Shown here piece after piece: positions 24,952 to 33,397 of a stretch of DNA of 45,664 bases (position 1 is the stretch's first letter; each line of letters starts with the position of its first letter). The stretch comes from Prevotella conceptionensis 9403948 (GTDB lineage: Bacteria > Bacteroidota > Bacteroidia > Bacteroidales > Bacteroidaceae). A program made the translations under genes and the position numbers. Where the stretch lies: contig NZ_HE999446.1 in the NCBI RefSeq assembly GCF_000312305.1, forward strand, positions 313,104 through 358,767. Reading direction: 5' to 3'. The notes below the pieces were generated by a model, which saw only the letters and a program-made list of their open reading frames with translations, did not search any database and was not told the DNA's origin.

Positions 24952-26105
24952 AACTTATTCTTTATTCTTGAAAGTAGCTTTGCTATAAAAATTTTTGTCT
25001 TGTAGATATAGCTCACATCTCCGTACTTATATGCCACGTATTTGAAACCTTTCTTTTTATAGTCTTCTAGAAAGTTTTGACGTTTTACATTTGGCTGTAC
25101 ACATTTTCTTAAAACATCCTGCATACACTCTTTCGTATTACTTGGTACTACTTCTAAATGTTCTGATGCTTTGTCAAAAATTGATTTACCAACCGAAGAA
25201 TTTATAAATATTAAAGAAATCCCTTTATTATCTCTAAATTCTTGATGAGATGTCTTCTCCCAATGCCAAAAATCACCTAAAGAAATATCACCAACACGCT
25301 TTAAATTAGTATAATGACAATTGAAGCAGCTCTCCCTGTGAATTAAATGTGAATAATATAAATAAAGATAAGACTCTGTAATAATTTTTTTCTTATTATT
25401 AAAGATATATGTTTCTATTGCACCTTCCCAGCCTAAAAGTTTGTCTCTCATATTTACTTTCTGTAAAGAAGAGGAATATTTAGACTCAAGGTAGGATAAA
25501 TAATCTTCCCATATGCTAGGAGCACCTACACCATGACATAAAAGGTCAACTGTGATTAATTTACCTGTTTTAATCCTTTCGGTTTGTTTCCTTAAATTCA
25601 CTATTTGGCAAGGAAGCCCAGAGAATAAAACCAACCTGTCATTTTTTAACTCGTTTATAACATCTAAAAATATACCATCTAAATTGCTTTGTACATACTT
25701 CGATCCTTTTATTACATTTAGTGCATCTCTATTAATTATCTTACAATGACTAACTCTAAAGTCTTTTAAATAAGACGCGCCATAAACGATGCCACCTTGA
25801 GCAAGTATTGTTTCAGCAATGGCTGCGAACGCACCGCCACTTTGACTTTGACTTAATTTTTGTTCGTCTTTTAATCGACCGGCATATACAAGTGGTTCTT
25901 TGAAATCATTAAAGTTTTTATAAGATGGTATAAATTGACAATCTCTGAAACATTTCCCACAATTTGTACATAAATCATTATCTATTAATGGATATTTAAA
26001 ACCCATTTCATTTGGCATCATTTTAATAGCCCCAAAAGGACACGACACAACACATGCGGTACACCCACAACATTCATGAAGTTTCTTACTATCAACCCTC
26101 AACAT
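24948..26105 (-). CDS. FrhB-like iron-sulfur protein (coenzyme F420 hydrogenase/dehydrogenase beta subunit family)
   Basis: The 385-residue protein has two 4Fe-4S ferredoxin motifs at the N-terminus: CCGCTACVVSCPFGAI (about residues 12-28) and CTNCGKCFRDCQF (about 46-58). They are followed by the FrhB N- and C-terminal domains: QSGGAFAAIAETIL, KGSKYVQSN, LFSGLPCQIVNLRK, ITVDLLCHGVGAPSIW and a Cys pair in HRESCFNCHYTN. Bacteroidetes make no F420, so a flavin-linked redox role is more likely. In many glycan loci this family sits next to pyruvyl transferases, as here; the functional link is not established. One base separates it from the flippase gene. Confidence 0.88.
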   Translation of the reverse strand: MLRVDSKKLHECCGCTACVVSCPFGAIKMMPNEMGFKYPLIDNDLCTNCGKCFRDCQFIPSYKNFNDFKEPLVYAGRLKDEQKLSQSQSGGAFAAIAETILAQGGIVYGASYLKDFRVSHCKIINRDALNVIKGSKYVQSNLDGIFLDVINELKNDRLVLFSGLPCQIVNLRKQTERIKTGKLITVDLLCHGVGAPSIWEDYLSYLESKYSSSLQKVNMRDKLLGWEGAIETYIFNNKKKIITESYLYLYYSHLIHRESCFNCHYTNLKRVGDISLGDFWHWEKTSHQEFRDNKGISLIFINSSVGKSIFDKASEHLEVVPSNTKECMQDVLRKCVQPNVKRQNFLEDYKKKGFKYVAYKYGDVSYIYKTKIFIAKLLSRIKNKL

Positions 26106-26106
26106 A

Positions 26107-27645
26107 TCACCGAACTAATAACTTTTTGTATAAATTTAATGATGCATTTTTTATTGTATACCTCTCAGAGGAAGAACAACCTATGAAATAAATAGACAAC
26201 AACGTAATAACTAATGTTAATCCTATTACCACTATAAAAGAAGAAAAACTATTAGATAAACTACAAGACAAATAAACCGGTAAAGCCGCAGCCACGATAC
26301 CTATTAACGCAACTCTGCAAACTACATTTTTAATATAAATTCTTACGCTTAATCCTATCATTCTCCGTAATAAAATTAACCGCACAACAAGGCAACATAA
26401 GCTTAGAACAAGAGCAACTATAAGAGTGATTTCTGGGGGAAACCCTCTTTCTAAGAAAAAATAAGAGAACGGCAGACAAAGAAACTGAAAGACTCCTATT
26501 ATCAACTGGTAATTCCTTATATTACCAGTAGCTAGAATAGCTGTAATTAACGGACGGGATGCAGAATCACATAAAGCAAACAGCAGAATTAACCTCACAA
26601 ACCAAATTGTATGTTCGGGCACAACTTTTAGCCATATTTTTAAAATATATGGTGTCTCTACCATAATAGGTAAAGATAAAAACAATAAAAGGTATAACGA
26701 AAATTTTGAACTCTTATAAATAAGGTCCAACATATATGCTTTATCATTAGCTGCATAAGATTTTGTAATCTGTGGGTTTACAGCTGTCATAAAATTAGAA
26801 GCAAAGCTATTTACAGCACCATTTACTTGATCAGCTATGCCACGGGCAGCATTAACAGTTGGCCCTACATATAAATTCAACAGGACATTTGAACCTTGAT
26901 CTCTTAGAATTGCTGATGACGAACCAATAAAAGTCCAGCCAGAAAAAGCAAACATTTCTTTCATTAAAGACTTATCTATATAAAAGTGCCATTTTGTTTC
27001 TGCAAAATGCCGTTTACAATATATTCCATTTAAAATTCGTATGATAATATAAGTCGCTAAAAGAAGAAAGGAATAAGTTATCAACTTGTCAAAAAAAGAA
27101 AAAGGCAATAAGAGCACTATTGCTAATTTTAACAATGTATGAGTAATTCCCAAATAAGCAAACGCTTTCATGTGTTCATGAGCAACAATGATTGCATTAT
27201 AAGGAATAGTTATAAGATCAAGCACAAGTGCTATAACAGATGTATGGAATACACATTTTGCAGCAAACATTCTACTTGGATCTATATTCAACTTTTCAGA
27301 CAGAAACCATAAACCCAAAGTTTCTGACACAATAATAATTAAGATTGATAATATTATTTGGATATTTACAGATGTACAGAATATTTTATTAAGCTTATCA
27401 ATATTTCCTTTACCCAATTCAAATGTTAAAAAACGACTGATAGCTCCCGATAGTGAAGAAGACAATATTATGAACATAGCAACGAAACCGCCAACCACAT
27501 TATATATACCATAATCTGTTATGCCTAATTCATTAATTATAATACGACTTGTATAAAGAGATACTAATAATGAGAAAAACGTTCTAAAATATAGTGCTAA
27601 CGTGTTCTTTGCTATACGTTTATTGTTAGATGATACGTCTGACAT
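26107..27645 (-). CDS. Wzx-like lipid-linked oligosaccharide flippase
   Basis: The 512-residue protein is a MOP-superfamily transporter with about fourteen membrane segments. The opening NNKRIAKNTLALYFRTFFSL followed by TSRIIINELGITDYGIYNVV is characteristic of Bacteroidetes Wzx proteins, and the region GSSSAILRDQGSNVLLNLY with NAARGIADQVNGAVNSF is the second conserved half. It would flip the undecaprenyl-linked repeat unit to the periplasm for polymerisation by the EpsG-like protein. It is among the most AT-rich genes in the window. A truncated acyltransferase ends 12 bases upstream of it. Confidence 0.92.
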   Translation of the reverse strand: MSDVSSNNKRIAKNTLALYFRTFFSLLVSLYTSRIIINELGITDYGIYNVVGGFVAMFIILSSSLSGAISRFLTFELGKGNIDKLNKIFCTSVNIQIILSILIIIVSETLGLWFLSEKLNIDPSRMFAAKCVFHTSVIALVLDLITIPYNAIIVAHEHMKAFAYLGITHTLLKLAIVLLLPFSFFDKLITYSFLLLATYIIIRILNGIYCKRHFAETKWHFYIDKSLMKEMFAFSGWTFIGSSSAILRDQGSNVLLNLYVGPTVNAARGIADQVNGAVNSFASNFMTAVNPQITKSYAANDKAYMLDLIYKSSKFSLYLLLFLSLPIMVETPYILKIWLKVVPEHTIWFVRLILLFALCDSASRPLITAILATGNIRNYQLIIGVFQFLCLPFSYFFLERGFPPEITLIVALVLSLCCLVVRLILLRRMIGLSVRIYIKNVVCRVALIGIVAAALPVYLSCSLSNSFSSFIVVIGLTLVITLLSIYFIGCSSSERYTIKNASLNLYKKLLVR

Positions 27646-27657
27646 TATAATGTTAAT

Positions 27658-28017
27658 TTATAATACGCCAAAAAGGAATGGACTCCAAAGGATAAACGGG
27701 ACAAATAAGGTCCAAAACCGCTTTTTCAGTGCCGTCAACCAAGTTTCTCTTGAAAAAGAAGTCTTCCCAAAGAAAAACAAATAGCCAGAAAGTATAAAGA
27801 ATGAAGGTACTGCAGCCCTTGCTATGACCTCAGTAATTACCAACCTTAACAAGTTATATGCGTCTATATCGCTAAAGTTTGCCCAAGAAATAGAAACTTC
27901 ACCCAATGGAGTTCCCATACCCTGGTTATGGATATAAACGATAAGAACAATTAAAGGGAAACGAATAAAAGAGATTGTTTTTGACTGTAGTTCACCAATG
28001 TTGTTCATATAAATCAC
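27658..28017 (-). pseudogene. Acyltransferase family 3, N-terminal stub
   Basis: The 119-residue frame begins like an AT3 enzyme: ISFIRFPLIVLIVYIHNQG holds the first membrane helix with the conserved Arg and His, and AVPSFFILSGYLFFFGKTSF the second. It ends after FILWSPFLFGVL, about one third of the usual 330-380 residues. No continuation is visible in another frame, because the flippase gene starts 12 bases later. The gene has therefore lost its 3' part, probably by recombination. A small hairpin AAGGAGcacCTCCTT lies 15 bases upstream of the start (28032-28046). Confidence 0.7.
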
Positions 28018-28880
28018 ACATAATATCTTCTAAGGAGCACCTCCTTATGTTTTTAACTCTGTTTATTCTAGAAGAATAGAAAAGCTAAGTTACAAAAGTT
28101 CATCCTTAAACCAACAAGCACTCATCATAAAATGCGTCTAAGGTTTACCATCTATCCTTACAATCTTCCAGCAATTTGTTTTTCTCGATGGCACATTGCA
28201 TCAAGCCATCGCCCTGTTTCTTTCCCATCTCGCCTCAGAGCATACATAGAGCAATATTGCCCGTATATCCAGAGCGTTGTGCGGACGTCCTTCTCTCATT
28301 TCACACACATTGGAGCAACTGCCCTAAAACGCGGTGGTGTATATCGTTGGGAGTTGATAGCCTAAGCTTGTTTGTAAAAGTATGTACGCGATATGTTGCT
28401 GTTCTCTCTATTATCTCATAGGCATCGGGTACGGTCGTCATCAGAGACTTTTAAGTGTTTACATCAGAAACGAATTGCAAACAGCATCTACAATGTTGAC
28501 AACACTAAGGAGCGCAGGGCAATGCCTATACCCTCTCCTCCCCATCCCCATACAAGAAGTATGGATATAGGATACTTTCTAACTTTCTGCCAATACAACA
28601 CCCGCCCTAGAACAACACCTGTTCGCAGGTTCTTCATTGTGCATGCTGCTTACAATATGCAAAACTATATATTTTTTTTAACGGTGCAAATATATCTTGA
28701 AATGAGTTTTAGGAGAAAAAAGAAATGAACATTTTCAAGAGGCTTTGGAATACCTTTTCCATCACCTCCATATCGTTTAGATCTGACAGACTTTCACTCT
28801 GTGGCATACACCTTTACACGTCCAGGACGACAGGACATGGCAAGCGCATGTAACTCTCGGAGTATACCTTCGCTTTCGCT
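28018..28880 (-). other. Gap with decayed coding remnants (minus strand)
   Basis: No intact gene is seen, but the minus strand contains protein-like pieces broken by stops. One is a 46-codon frame at 28301-28441 (MTTVPDAYEIIERTATY...). Another, near 28709-28880, reads ILRELHALAMSCRPGRV and, after a frame change, SLSDLNDMEVMEKVFQSLL. They look like remains of one or two small genes, which I do not recognise. Plus-strand frames here look like antisense noise. Confidence 0.35.
28687..28694 (-). promoter_or_regulatory. Candidate -7 promoter element for the glycan operon
   Basis: TATATTTG on the minus strand matches TAnnTTTG. The expected -33 position holds only a T-rich TTTTTTC, so the match is partial. 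If used, the transcript would have a leader of about 660 bases before the acyltransferase stub and would run on into the flippase gene and the rest of the operon. Confidence 0.4.
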
Positions 28881-28881
28881 T

Positions 28882-29885
28882 TTATATTCCCAGCCATTCA
28901 ATTGTTTTCTTGGCCAAATAACGTATTATACCACCTACTAAAAGGCTTATTACCATCAGAACCATGAAAATAACCAATGGATACTTGAACCCATAAATTA
29001 CATCGTGGAACAAATAATAACAGAAGAAAGTATGCGAGAGCCACACGATCATGCTGTAATCTCCAAGATAACCAAGAATACGCTTTACCATCTGCGGCAT
29101 GGGTAGCCTAAGTACCAATAGAATTACCAAGAAAGAGTAAATGGGGTCGAAAGCTGCTGTGGGCAGAATACACCTAAGAGCGAACAAAACAAACAATGCA
29201 ACATAAATAAACGTTCCCCTAACTAGTGGCTCCTTAACATACTTACTCTTAAATAGCAAGATACCTAAGACGATAGAGAAGAGGAACTGAATATATTCGA
29301 CAACTAATGCCACCGCCAAATGGGAGTAAACAAACGAGCCATAACGGCTAAAAAGAAAAGAAGAAACCAAGTATAGGAAGAAGACACAAGGGACAGCCCA
29401 TCTTAACCCTACCCTCTCTCGACAATCTTTATTATATATAAAGAAGAGATGCTGATTAAGGCATAGGGCAGCAAGAACCAGGTTTCGTAGTTGTAGGTAT
29501 GGCTCCACGACAGCAGATTGAGTAGTATATCTGTTATTGAACCAGGATACTGTGTGGGTTTAATGAATGCTCCAATAGGTACGAAAACAAGTAATATCAA
29601 CCAATAATGTATGTACAGCTTGAGTAAGCGTGGAATTTGCGTTCGAGGAGACAATCGATTATTATAATATAGGTAGGCAAGTCCGTACCCACTAAGTATC
29701 AGGAAAAAGCTTACAGGTGTACACAATCGGGTTAGGAAATAGGCTAAAGGTTGTCCATTTGGCAGGTTAAAGTCCGTATAGTTTCCCACTTCACTTTCCT
29801 TTAAAAAAAGATGCAACCATAACATCATGATTATGGCTACTCCTTTCAAGATATTTGTTTCAGCTCGTGAAACATTATTCTCCAT
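28882..29885 (-). pseudogene. Acyltransferase family 3 gene with a frameshift
   Basis: Two frames together make one AT3 protein of usual size (about 330 residues). The first, from ATG at 29885, has AETNILKGVAIIMMLWLHLF with the conserved His and SFFLILSGYGLAYLYY, and ends at a stop near 29409 after SLYIIKIVERG. The second frame continues with VGLRWAVPCVFFLYL and further membrane helices to YLGDYSMIVWLSHTFFCYYL and the stop at 28882. The switch lies in GAGAGAGGG around 29412-29420. Either the gene is broken, a short GA repeat varies, or a base was misread. It has a good promoter upstream and is the first gene of the minus-strand cluster. Confidence 0.75.
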
Positions 29886-30067
29886 TGTTTTAAGAATTAA
29901 ACGGTTAATACTATAAGTTTCAACTGCAATCTCTAACATGTTGGTGCAAAAGCATGCCCATGATAGCTGCATTAATCCTAATAAGGTTCATAACACTAGC
30001 AGGTGCCACACCCATTCTCACTACAAATAGATTTAGGGAAGAGCACAAACTGCAAGATTGCGAACTG

Positions 30068-30098
30068 CAAAATTAGCAAATTAAAACAAAAACACAAA
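30068..30098 (-). promoter_or_regulatory. Bacteroidetes-type promoter of the acyltransferase gene
   Basis: On the minus strand TTTG (30098-30095) is followed after exactly 19 bases by TAATTTTG (30075-30068), an excellent match to the TTTG-N19-TAnnTTTG consensus. It lies about 180 bases upstream of the start at 29885. The stretch 30099-30594 is AT-rich and shows no gene. Confidence 0.6.
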
Positions 30099-30594
30099 CA
30101 ATTAAACTTCAAAAATGTAAAACAACTTGTTATTGTCACCGCTTAACAAAGACTCTGCCTTTTACTCGCGCACCACCAAGTTCCGCCTTTTGCAAGGTAC
30201 TTGGTAGCCAGAAAGTCAACAAAACGCCGATTCTTACAACTACCCTCAACCCTAAACAAAAAATGATAGCCCACCATAAGAACGTTCAGGCAAACAATTC
30301 AACTGCAACGCAATTAAGCCAAGTCAGCTAAAATGTGCCTTTCACGTTTCTCCGAATAAAATTATTTGGTTAAATTTAGTACTTATGCATACACCCACAA
30401 AGCAACCCCTTCTAGCGAAAGCAAATGCTTAAAAGCAAGCTATCTGCTACCAGTTCCAACCTTCATTTCTCCTTCCACTACACATCTTTGGGAGCGTCAG
30501 CTACATTTGTCACCATTTAGCCTTTCTAGTTTGGCTAGTCCCCGTAATCTTTCACCCTTCATCACCTGGATTCAACCCTTTAAAATCACTGTTT

Positions 30595-30730
30595 GAAACG
30601 AATTTTGCCCACATAAGGCACATGTTTTCAATTGAACGGAAAACCTAGCACCCCAACTCTCTGTATATTTTGATGTTTCTAGCCTTGAATTTAGCTGCAA
30701 ATAACCTTGCGTTTTGTTGCTGGTAGCAGA
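30595..30730 (-). repeat. Partial, inverted copy of the dispersed element (copy D)
   Basis: Read in reverse complement, this stretch follows copy A around 3705-3800: shared words include CCCCAACT, TTTTCAATnGAA, CTAGCCTTG or TTAGCCTTG, and CTTGCGTTTTG. It covers only the centre of the element and lies in opposite orientation, immediately left of the hairpin region that precedes copy B. Confidence 0.55.
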
Positions 30731-30762
30731 ATTTGTCTTGACCTATAAGATTTCTATAAATT

Positions 30763-30925
30763 GAAGAGGTGTTTATTACCTTTGTGCAGCAAAACCAAGA
30801 TAAACACTCCTCTTCATGTACGAAGTACTGGACAAAGGATACGATAAAATCAAAAGAATCAGCCCCGTTTGCCTGTGGATAAACGTTGTTATGTATCAAA
30901 AGTGACCTGGCGGAAGTCATTTAAG
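30763..30925 (+). other. Inverted repeat with promoter box and short gene-start remnant
   Basis: GAAGAGGTGTTTAT (30763-30776) pairs with ATAAACACTCCTCTTC (30800-30815) except for two extra bases. Between them is TTACCTTTG, a fit to the -7 box. Directly after comes an ATG (30815) with a 29-codon frame MYEVLDKGYDKIKRISPVCL that soon stops. This looks like the 5' end of a lost gene, perhaps of an IS. I do not recognise the protein. Confidence 0.4.
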
Positions 30926-30944
30926 CCGCCCTATGCAAGTTGAA

Positions 30945-31095
30945 AACAGGCTGTCGATGGCAGATTACTTCTGCGTTTCCATGATGCTGTCTCCGTTTGT
31001 CGTAAGCAGCATGCCCTGCAACCGTTGGCGCTGACGACAGTAAGCGAGGATGTTTTCCATGCCGTTGGCCATGTCTGTGTATACGGCACAATTAT
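30945..31095 (-). pseudogene. Short coding remnant attached to element copy B
   Basis: On the minus strand an open stretch reads DMANGMENILAYCRQRQRL then QGMLLTTNGDSIMETQK. The same text in decayed form, with two stops, occurs beside copy C at 42200-42350 (GMLFAADEDSIMETQK). The shared protein-like sequence shows that both derive from the same gene end. The protein is not recognised. Confidence 0.5.
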
Positions 31096-31110
31096 TTTTG
31101 TCTTGTTTTC

Positions 31111-31712
31111 GGCAAGAATTTTAACATTATGAGTGCCCTTTTCGCCCACCAATCGTTCACCTTGCCGCAAATAATCGATTCTCGCGAAGGTTCGTTTTGA
31201 TGCAAAAAGGGAGCTGTTGTAAATGCTGGCAAAATGAATATTTATTTAAAGAAACCGTCATTTGCACCAACTTTTGGGCTATTTGCAGCAAAATGCGGTG
31301 CAATATGCCGCTAAATGCAATGCGTTTTGATGCTAAACGTAACGTGTTTTGGTGCTAAATGCAGTGCGTTTTGGTGCTAAATGCAAGGTAAAATGCCGCT
31401 AAACGCTGTGCAAAATGGTGCTAAATGCAAGGCGAAAAGCATAAATATCCGCTGCAATTGTATAAACAAAACCTTTCAGTACCATTAAAAACATGGCTAA
31501 AAGGGGCGAAATAGCCATTAAAAAGTGGGGTTTTAGGGGCTAAAAGTGGGTATTTGGGAGCGAAAAAATTGTGAGTTGGCGACCATCTAGAAAGGCAAAA
31601 TGGTGCAAAATGCAGGTTTTGTTCTTAAAAACAGACAAGATAAAAGACGTGAAAGGCAAAAAATAGTGGCTTTTTACCTACTTTATAACCTGCATTCTCG
31701 CTAGAACGGAGT
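31111..31712 (+). repeat. Dispersed noncoding element, copy B
   Basis: Left block with GAATTTTAACATTATGAGTG and ATAATCGATTCTCGCGAAGG. The middle is full of TGCTAAATGCA, TGCGTTTTGGTGC and GCAAAATG words that pair with each other. The right block has GGCGACCATCTAGAAAGGC and AAGACGTGAAAGG and ends in TCTCGCTAGAACGGAG. It is about 600 bp, close in length and order to copy C. No reading frame is credible. It is followed 40 bases later by the longest octamer array in the window. Confidence 0.85.
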
Positions 31713-31753
31713 GAAAATTAGAGCGGTATTGTAAAATAAAGAATAACATTTTA

Positions 31754-32178
31754 AGTTGGTGAGTTGGTGAGTTGGTGAGTTGATAAGCTGAGGGGTTAAC
31801 AAGTTGATAAGTTGACAGGTTAACAAGTTAACCAATTGACAAGTTAACCAATTGACAAGTTAACCAATTTGCAAGTCAACCAGTTGACAAGTTAATCAAT
31901 TGGCAAGTCAACCAGTTGACAAGTTAATCAGTTGGCAAGTTAACCAGTTGACAAGTTAATCAATTGGCAAGTCAACCAGTTGACAAGTTAACCAATTTGC
32001 AAGTCAACCAGTTGACAAGTCAACCAGTTGACAAGTTAACCAGTTGGCAAGTTAACCGATTGACAAGTTAACCGATTGACAAGTTAACCAGTTGACAAGC
32101 AGATGAGTTGTCGGTTCACAAGTTGACAGGTTCGCAAGTTGACAAGTTAATGAGTTGACAAGTTAATGAGTTAATGAG
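31754..32178 (+). repeat. Long octamer array, plus-oriented
   Basis: About fifty 8-bp units in a row. It starts with AGTTGGTG three times and moves to alternating AGTTAACC and AATTGACA or AGTTGACA, which gives a visible 16-bp super-period. Units such as AGTTGGCA and AGTCAACC vary around RGTKRAMR. The array lies between element copy B and a minus-oriented array. Confidence 0.9.
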
Positions 32179-32223
32179 CGAACGGTCGGACTAATTGCCG
32201 CGTTTACTTAATCCATTTCTGAT

Positions 32224-32371
32224 TATCAACTTATCAACTTGCCAGCTAAGTTCTCATTAACTCGTAAACTTGCCAACTAAAACATCGTCGATTCGCCTAC
32301 TTGTTAACTCGTAAACTTGTCAACTGGTTAACTCGTAAACAGGTCAACTGGTTAACTCGTCAACTCTTAAC
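32224..32371 (-). repeat. Octamer array, minus-oriented
   Basis: Units CTTATCAA, CTTGCCAA, CTCGTAAA, CTTGTCAA, CTGGTTAA and CTCGTCAA are reverse complements of the plus-type octamer. Together with 31754-32178 they form a very long inverted pair with a 45-bp spacer. The array ends one base before the stop of the nitroreductase-like gene. Confidence 0.85.
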
Positions 32372-32372
32372 A

Positions 32373-33389
32373 TCACATCCTTTCCACCTTTGCCTCTCTT
32401 CGCTGCGAATACGGCATCTTCTTGCCATAGCCAATGCGGATTAGGATGGTGGGGTGTTCGTTAGTTAGCCCCAACTTCTGTGCTAGCTGCACAGACAACG
32501 TGGGTTCTTCGTTGGGCTGGTTAAGGTAAGCGTGCGCAATTCCCATCTGCGTAGACCTTAAAAGGATGCGTTCAAGGGTTCGTCCCAAGTTCACCCATTG
32601 TTCAATCGTGTTGTCTTGGCTGGTCAGCAACACGAGGTGAGAGGCGGATGCAATGTTCTTGCCATCGCTCTTGTTCTGCTTTTTCTCATTGATGGCCTTG
32701 GCCATTATCGGCTTGGCGATAAACTTGGGCACGTTTGGCGCACCGAATACGGCATAGCTTAGTCCGTCTTTCGTTTCATCCTGATGCTTCTTGTTATACC
32801 GCATCCACTGCTGTAACTCCGCTTTAAAAGCCTTATTGTGCATTTGCAGTCGGTTTCCGGCATACACCATTTCGGCAATCGCGGCGTATTCTGCCGAACC
32901 ATTCTTAAAGAAATGCACGCCAACGGAAGGCTCCGCACCGATATTCTTTAACAAAACAATGCTGTCTTCGGGAATAATTAGGCCGTCATAACGGCTCCTA
33001 TTGGTCTGCCGCAGGGCGATTTGTGCGAACAAGGGACTTTCCATGTGATGGCTTTGCTTAGTGAGAAACACTTTTATCACGCCTTCGTGGGTAACAGTCA
33101 CTCTTGTTTCGTAGCCCTTATGGGCGGCTGCAATGCAAAGATTTTCGGCAGCACAGCCAAGACTCACGAACAATTCGCGGTGATTTGGGTCTACAACTGG
33201 CAGCGACTTGGTGAAGTCGGGCAGAATATCTATCTCTCCGTCTGCTATCTTAAACAACCACGGTTGTGTGTTATGGCCCGATGGGGCCTTAACTGCCTGA
33301 GCTATCATAAACAGATAGTCGGGTTCTTGGGCAAATACATTACTCATCATTCCTATAAATAAGATAAGTGTTACAAATATTTTTTTCAT
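32373..33389 (-). CDS. Exported nitroreductase-like protein (Acg family-like)
   Basis: The 338-residue protein starts with a signal peptide (MKKIFVTLILFIGMMSNVFA, then QEP). The body has the nitroreductase-like layout: VKAPSGHNTQPWLFKI, a flavin phosphate-binding region in this family; LFVSLGCAAENLCIAAAHKG; ALRQTNRSRYDG; and a C-terminal MGIAHAYLNQPNE with LIRIGYGKK. This form of about 330 residues resembles the Acg-type nitroreductase-fold proteins more than the 200-residue NfsB type. Export is unusual for a flavoenzyme of this kind. Arrays border it on both sides; the TetR gene upstream, read in the same direction, may control it. Confidence 0.78.
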   Translation of the reverse strand: MKKIFVTLILFIGMMSNVFAQEPDYLFMIAQAVKAPSGHNTQPWLFKIADGEIDILPDFTKSLPVVDPNHRELFVSLGCAAENLCIAAAHKGYETRVTVTHEGVIKVFLTKQSHHMESPLFAQIALRQTNRSRYDGLIIPEDSIVLLKNIGAEPSVGVHFFKNGSAEYAAIAEMVYAGNRLQMHNKAFKAELQQWMRYNKKHQDETKDGLSYAVFGAPNVPKFIAKPIMAKAINEKKQNKSDGKNIASASHLVLLTSQDNTIEQWVNLGRTLERILLRSTQMGIAHAYLNQPNEEPTLSVQLAQKLGLTNEHPTILIRIGYGKKMPYSQRREAKVERM

Positions 33390-33397
33390 CGCTGGAT

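Noticed and set aside
24948..26105. True F420-dependent hydrogenase subunit
   Set aside because: No F420 genes are expected in this phylum and the genes around are for glycan synthesis; only the fold family can be claimed.
31754..32178. CRISPR array
   Set aside because: The period is 8 bp without unique spacers, and no cas genes are near.
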